A DNA stretch of 64,000 nt from Pyrus communis (lineage: Eukaryota > Streptophyta > Magnoliopsida > Rosales > Rosaceae). A program made the translations under genes and the position numbers. Positions 58,187 to 64,000 of this stretch are shown here, piece after piece (positions within the stretch are counted from its first letter, which is position 1; every line of letters begins with the position of its first letter). Location of the stretch: the NCBI RefSeq assembly GCF_963583255.1, contig NC_084804.1, positions 32,156,953-32,220,952 on the forward strand, read 5' to 3'. A model generated the notes under the pieces. It saw nothing but the letters and a program-made list of their open reading frames with translations, ran no database searches and had not been told where the DNA came from.

Positions 58187-60683
58187 TCAGCTGTCAGGCA
58201 GTCTCATCACTACTTCAGATGGTGGTCGTAATGTGCAAACCATCTCTTTCGTCTTCCCAAAATAAACCTGCCATAGCAGAAAAATGAAAGTTTAAAATTT
58301 CACAGATAAAGTTTAAGAGGTATTCCGCCGTTTCAGAGGTGATGGCCTAAAGTTTAAGCCTGGGCCATGATTCTTAGTTCAATAACTTGCTGAAACATCA
58401 TATAATCAGAACTATAGAGCATCACAAAGAACGGTAAAATACGCAGGTAAGGAACCACAGTACCTGATCCAGTGAATTTCTCAGCTTGCTCTCCATTTCT
58501 TCAATCATTCTTCCCATGTTACAAAGATGGCCTTCTTCAGTTGACAGGTGCATATTCATCTACAAAGCCAAAAAGAAGGGACTATTTGATCCATCCCAAG
58601 ATATCGTACAAATAGTACATGCAGGGCAGCATAGAAAAACGGATTTTGGGTGATCATTCAAACTACAAATCTTTTGCTTAATTAATTTAAACCATATCAG
58701 GTCCATCAGTATAACACGATACACCTAAAGTTGATCCACAGAGATTACAGAGCACTGTCCTTGGTGCACATCAAGTTCTTCCTCTCTTATCAAAGAAGAC
58801 AGAAGAGTTGTTCACTAGCACATTCACTTGCTAAAAAATTATGTGTATTTGCATAAAAAAAATAAGAGAAATAGTTCCCTCATACAAACTCCTCCCGTTC
58901 AAAACATGCTTATCACTTCAATGTTGATCTCCGAGAACAATTTGGATGCTAGACCATGCCAACTCATATCAAAACATATACAGGTCACATCACATGGATG
59001 AATTACTCATTCGGATATGGTAGGTGCCCACAATTTGAAAATTCCAGACATTGCATAATGAAAAATTAAACATTCTTAGAAAGAGAAGAAAAGGAAGAAA
59101 TAGGGGTGACAAAAGAGAAGATTTCTCTCCAAACTGACTTCTTTGTACCTCTTAAAAATTTGTTTCCACAATTAAAATCGATTATGATTACCTGTCGTCT
59201 AATTGATCCAGACAAACTGAATGTGCCTGACGATTCATTATCTGTAGTCAAAGACAGCATTACAGTACTTGTTAAACGGTAATGAGCTGTTCCTTCCTCC
59301 TCCGGACCCACCTATGTAAGAAAAAAGTTCCAGAATGGCAATTAGTGTAAGTGTGAAAAGGGAGGGAGTGTCAGGATGGCATGAACACCTTCATTACAGA
59401 TCTACATTGTTCCTTCCGTGAAAAATAGAGTTTACCTCAATCACATGTATAGCATCCCATGCCCCCTCCTGCAGATAACCTCGCCGACCTTGCCCTGTCT
59501 TGGAGCCATCTAAATTCCCACAAATAATTGAAATCAGCAAATATGCATATAACAGAAAATAATTTTTATGTACTTCGAGATAGTTCAGGCAGCAGACCTT
59601 TCTTTATTAAAAAGCAGCCTACAAAACCTTCGTTATCATCCTCCCACATATAAACTGATGAAATGCCACCTTCATAATACCTACCAAATTACCGGTCAAT
59701 CAAGCTGTACTAAATCTTCAGAATGAAACAAAGAACTGAATCATTGTGCTAAAATAAATTGCACGAGGATACTTTCTACACATTCTTGCTTCTTGTATTG
59801 CTTCTTCTTTTTTGAAAATTAGATAACGGAAAGAAAAACCATTGCAAAGAATAACGCAAGAACGAGGTAAGTAAAGAACCTCACTGGTCACGATAAATGG
59901 CAAAGATGTCGTTGGCTTCAACTTCAAGTTTCCTCAGCTCTAAAGATGGGAGGCTGCCGTCTTCTAGTGGCGGATGATATTTGTTTGACCAAGGTGATCT
60001 ACATGGAAACATAGGAGCACAAAAAAAAAAAAAAAAACTACAGACAACTGAAATTCACAGAACAGAAACAATTATACGAAAAAATTAAGCTACTGGTTTA
60101 CATAGTTATACATGCATTTCACTAATCACATCAATTAAATCCGCATAAAAACCCAAAAAAACCAAATTAAATTAATAAAAATATACCAAACATCCAGATT
60201 CACAAATCAAGGCCAGATCTGCTACCTCTAAAATGTCCCCCAAAAATGTGGCAATTGAAGCATGATATATGAAAAATCTCACACGAACCCATCAAAGTTG
60301 ACAAAGAACTGAATTACCTGTAAGAGTCTGCATCTCTGTTATATTCACATAGAATGAACTCCTTCCCGTATTCCATATCGCACAAAACCTGCTTTTGGTA
60401 AATCAGAGCAACAGAGTCACTTTAAAATTCGATTTTCAGAACAACATTTCCGTTTCTTTTGAGATTGTTATGAAGCCCTAAGAAAAAGAAAACTGAAAAG
60501 TGAAAATTGGATTGGATTGGACAGGATTTTCTCGGGAAACAAACAGTGGAGAACCTGGAGAGGCTGATCGACTTGAGAGAGGAGATCGGAGGAGTGCTGG
60601 GGGAGAAGGGAGAGAAGGGCGGAGAGAGACGTCTCGGTGTGCTTGGGAGGCATCCGCCGCATCAGTCCCATCGCCGCTTCCAT
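58187..60683 (-). CDS. CPB: F-actin-capping protein subunit beta
   Basis: Eight minus-strand exons, 60683-60555, 60388-60318, 59998-59885, 59680-59598, 59509-59436, 59311-59192, 58559-58464 and 58267-58187, join to 255 residues, the family's usual length, all with GT-AG introns and consistent phases. The sequence is recognisable along its whole length: [60 protein letters not shown] and [20 protein letters not shown], ending VVMRLPDS. The beta subunit pairs with alpha to cap actin-filament barbed ends in the cytoplasm. An in-frame Met 41 codons upstream was rejected because the segment between is low-complexity basic sequence absent from the family. Part of intron 6 is duplicated at 55097-55485. 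Confidence 0.96.
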
Positions 60684-62344
60684 TTTTCCTCTTTCCTTTT
60701 CTTTTCCTTTTGTTTGGTTTTTTGTTCGGGTTGATAAAACTCCAGAGAAGCGAGGCAAAAAGAAAAGAGGCGCCTTGCTTCGTTTGACCCGAGTTTCCCT
60801 CTCCAAATCTCTCTCACACTGAATTTTTTTAGGCTTTTTATATTGTTGAATACATCTTAAATACTTAATATACCTAACATTTACTTTTTTAATTAAAATT
60901 TTTCTTAATACAAACCAACATACTTTTTCATAATACCCTCACACCCACACTCTCAACATGCACCTTACGTTTCTATATACACACCCCATATTTTCTCCAT
61001 ACATCCTCCGTACTCTTCAAAATGACTTTTTTTCTTTCTCTATGCTATGTGCCGTGGATACGAAATCATTCATGTCATACGAAGATTTTCTTACTGCCAG
61101 AGAGGTTCAAATAGAGGAAGGTAGAAGCTGCATGTTTGGGGAGCCTTACAAAAGTGAAACGGTAAAAGTTTCTTTGCGAAAGAAGGCGATGACTGTAATC
61201 TGAGACCAATGAAGTTTAAACTTCATCACTTATGACGGTACATTTTGAACAAGGTGAAGCTTCCTAAATATCGATTTCATGTTGTACTCGTAAAAAATAA
61301 TTTTTCTCAATCAACGGGTTTGTAGTTTCATTGGTTAGGCTTTTTGTTCTACAATGGAGAGTGAGAGTGGTTTATAGAGTCTAAGAAGATAAATAATCTT
61401 ATGATATACATGTTAAAAGTCATTTGGGGTGCATTTAGTATTTTTTTAATTTTTTTTAAAACCTTATAAGGTCAAAACTGTCAATGCATATTAGGGTATA
61501 TAAGCCATTTAATATTAAATTCTAACGTGGGATGTATTCAACATTATGTGGGGTGCTGATAAAAAAAGCCATGTTTTTATTGTTTTTTATTTCTCATTTT
61601 GTATGGTTTTATTTGATTTGAGAGAAAAAAAGAACACTATGCCTTCGCGCTATATGAAATATGAATATTAAGTAATAATAATAGTATGACATTTCGAATT
61701 CGATATGATAGACTTTTTTAACCTTTAAAACTAAGTAATTTTGCAAGTGACTCTTTACCATAGTGGTGGAAAGGAGTGAAATTCTTGCATGACAGTATAG
61801 ATTCGAACTCTATTGATGATTAATCTAACAAAAAAACTCAAATATTGGCTATACATTAGTTTCAACTTCAAGATGCATAAAGAGGAGAAATATTACATGT
61901 GACTTAAATTTGATATTTCAATGAGAGAGTTGCCCCCTTTTGTATGCTACTTCTAATTTCCACTATGATATTTTAATTAGTCAATCACTCCCCATGACTT
62001 TATAAATAACCATCACTCTATGTCCGATTTTCAAAATTTCATCCATTATTTCGTCTATATCTGTCATTGGACAGCTCAAGAGCCACTTAAGAAAGTAAAA
62101 ACGTCATGTTGTACTTAGATGAGTCGTATACAAAGATTGATAGACTAGACCCACTCGATGGAGAATTGAGTTTGTGGTTGTGGGTATAGTAAGCCAAAAA
62201 GTCAACTGAGGGAGAATTGAGATGAAGTGGCAAACACTAAACTAATTCATAATAAAATTTTGAATGCAATATTGAGTAATCTAACGATAGAGAAGTAATT
62301 GACTATTAATTTATAAACGTAAAATAAACATGAATATACAATAA
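60684..62344. other. CPB promoter side and intergenic sequence
   Basis: Promoter side of the CPB gene followed by AT-rich intergenic sequence. No gene is supported. The 81-codon frame starting at 60958 has no recognisable content. A SINE-like element is listed separately. Confidence 0.4.
61748..61845 (+). mobile_element. SINE-like tRNA-derived fragment
   Basis: Contains an A-box-like catagtggtggaaagg and, about 40 bp later, a B-box-like agattcgaactc, then a short body and an A-rich end. This resembles the head of plant tRNA-derived SINEs. The body is short and boundaries are uncertain. Confidence 0.5.
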
Positions 62345-62872
62345 CAATAAAATCTTTTCCTATTAAGTGGGGTCGGTTATATGAATCTTAGAATGTTATT
62401 ATGCTCGGTTCTATGTCACTTCTTTCGTTAGATCCAAGTACTCTAAGTCTTTTCTTAGAGTCTCTTCCAAAGTCTTCCTAGATCTTCCTCTACCCCTTCA
62501 GCCCTAAACATTTGTCCCGTAATCCCATCTTCTATCTTGGGCATCAGTAGGTCTTCGTTTCACATGTCCAAATCACCATAACCGATTTTCTCTCATTTTT
62601 CCTTCAATTTCGGCTACTCCTACTTTACCTTGGTTATCCTCATTCCTAATCTTATCCTTTGTCGTGTGCCCACACATCCAACGAAGCATTCTCATCTCCG
62701 CTACACCCATTTTATGTACATGTTGATACTTCACTGCCCAACATTTCATGCCATAAAGCATTGCCGACCTTATTGCTGTCCTATAAAATTTTCCCTTGAG
62801 CTTCAATGGCATACGACGATCACACAACACGCCGAATGCACTCTTCCACTTCATCTATCCAGCTTGTATTCT
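62345..62872 (-). pseudogene. LINE 3' fragment (reverse transcriptase C-terminal region)
   Basis: The minus strand encodes GVLCDRRMPLKLKGKFYRTA, IRSAMLYGMKCWAVKYQHVH and EMRMLRWMCGHTTKDKIRNE, a well-known C-terminal stretch of plant non-LTR retrotransposons. Weaker continuation extends to about 62345 with stops. Only the 3' end is present, as expected from 5' truncation. Confidence 0.85.
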
Positions 62873-62954
62873 ATGGTTGAGGTCTTCATCCAACTCTACG
62901 TTCTTTTGCAAGATATAAACATGAATATATCATAAAAAATAAAAAATAAAAAAT

Positions 62955-63878
62955 AGGGTTATTATACAAAATGGTCCCTGAGATTTGCATGATCAAAAGA
63001 AATGGTCCCTGAGATTGTCCACCATCCATGATTTTGGTCCTTCCGTTAGAAACGATTTTGGGCAATTTTCAAAGCTTTGTATCTCAATCGTTTCTTAACC
63101 AAATTTGACCCATAATATATCAAAATGAAGATAGGAAAGTGTAGAATAAGATTATACCTATTTGGAAGCCCAATGGTTGCCGTAGATGGGCGGAAAATAG
63201 CCTGAAAGGTGACTGGTCCGCCGGAAAACTGGAAAACTTGCCGGAAACTGGGTAAACTTTAAACGTTCATAACTTCTTCAATACTCAACCAAATCGAGTG
63301 ATTCAAAAACGAAAATAATACTTCTTGACGAGACGAAGAGAATGGTACCTCTTTTGAAGGCTAACTCACTGTGGTTTGGTCGAACAACGGCTCAAAAGAG
63401 GCTAACCATTTTCGAGTTAGCCACTTTCGAGCAGTTTTTTGGCCAAACCACGGCGAGTTAGCAGTAAAGAAAGATACCATTCTCTTGATCTCGTCGAGAA
63501 GTATGATTTTCGTTTTTGAATAACTCGATTTCGTTGTGTATTGAAGAAGTTATGAACGTTTAAATTTTACCCAGTTTCCGACAAGTTTTCCAGTTTTCCT
63601 GCGGACCAGTCACCTTTCAAACTATTTTCTGGCCATCTCTGGCAATCATTGGGCTTCTAAATAGGTATAATCTTGTTCGAGACACTTTCTTATCTTCATT
63701 TTGATATATTATGGGTCGAATTTGGTTAAGAATCGATTGAGTTACAAAACTTTGAAAATTGCCCAAAGAGTTTTTAACAGAATGACCAATCTTAGAGACC
63801 ATTTCTATTGATTTTCAATTTGAAGGACCATTTCTATTGATCATACGAATCTCAGGAATCATTTTGTATAATAACCCT
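62955..63878. mobile_element. Foldback element with ~440-bp inverted arms
   Basis: A 924-bp unit beginning AGGGTTATTATACAAAATGG and ending with its complement. The arms pair almost along their full length, and the centre near 63395-63430 is only a few tens of bases. Arms share, for example, ctcaatcg(a/t)ttcttaacc, acccagtttcc and gagaatggta(c/t)c. The flanks are A-rich, so the target duplication (possibly aaaaaat) is ambiguous. No coding capacity. Confidence 0.85.
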
Positions 63879-64000
63879 AAAAAATAATAATAAAAAAACC
63901 GTCCCTGTGAAAAGAGTTGAGGAGGCATGTGAACCGGACCCAGAAGCAGAAGCAGGCCCAAGTAGTTGGTAAAAAGGTCTACACACTCTACACTCTTTGT
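63879..64000. other. Window end, nothing recognised
   Basis: A short A-rich run followed by unique-looking sequence to the window edge. Confidence 0.4.

Noticed and set aside
60958..61203. 81-codon plus-strand frame
   Set aside because: No similarity recognised, no splice or promoter context, and length within chance for this AT-rich region.
1..64000. CRISPR arrays, bacterial operons or phage
   Set aside because: Introns, TRIMs, MITEs and plant gene families show nuclear plant DNA. No regularly spaced repeat array was seen.

Overview
The window is nuclear DNA from a flowering plant, probably a woody Rosaceae species of the apple/pear group. Support comes from intron-bearing plant genes with GT-AG splice sites (PPR, NAC, B3, MADS-box, PIRL, p23, sphingoid-base hydroxylase, actin-capping protein) and from abundant transposons. 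The latter include GGATCC-ended Mutator-type MITEs and a Cassandra TRIM that I associate with Maleae from memory. The taxonomic call is inference.

Layout. 0.8-10.4 kb is gene-dense: a P-type PPR protein (+), a PIRL-type LRR protein (+) and a membrane-tethered NAC factor (-). 11-14.8 kb is a graveyard of hAT, Ty3, Ty1, LINE and PIF-type fragments. 15.5-18.6 kb holds a sphinganine C4-hydroxylase gene (+), and 19.6-21.3 kb a PPR-DYW pseudogene (-). 21.8-26 kb contains a MULE, a 2.3-kb hAT element with nested insertions and a second MULE, all with target-site duplications. 26.2-30.7 kb holds a convergent pair, co-chaperone p23 (+) and a two-B3-domain factor (-). 31-42 kb is a retrotransposon cluster: Ty3/gypsy pol, long LTR pieces, a minus-strand Cassandra element carrying 5S-rRNA-like sequence, and a 56-nt initiator-tRNA-Met fragment fused at a primer-binding site.

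42.8-55.1 kb is one MADS-box gene whose seven exons splice to a 244-aa protein. Its 9.8-kb first intron contains nested Copia and Reina-type elements and two MITEs. 55.1-57.6 kb holds a diverged copy of part of an intron of the CPB gene, a NAC-like pseudogene and a Pack-MULE-like element that appears to have captured an ARM-repeat gene fragment. 58.2-60.7 kb is the F-actin-capping protein beta gene (-). 61-64 kb holds SINE-like and LINE fragments and a 0.92-kb foldback element.

The genes are functionally unrelated neighbours, as is usual in plants. The most unusual signal is the LTR / tRNA-iMet / Cassandra junction near 37.32-37.38 kb. The tRNA part stops exactly at G57, next to position A58, whose methylation blocks reverse transcriptase, which suggests a reverse-transcription by-product.
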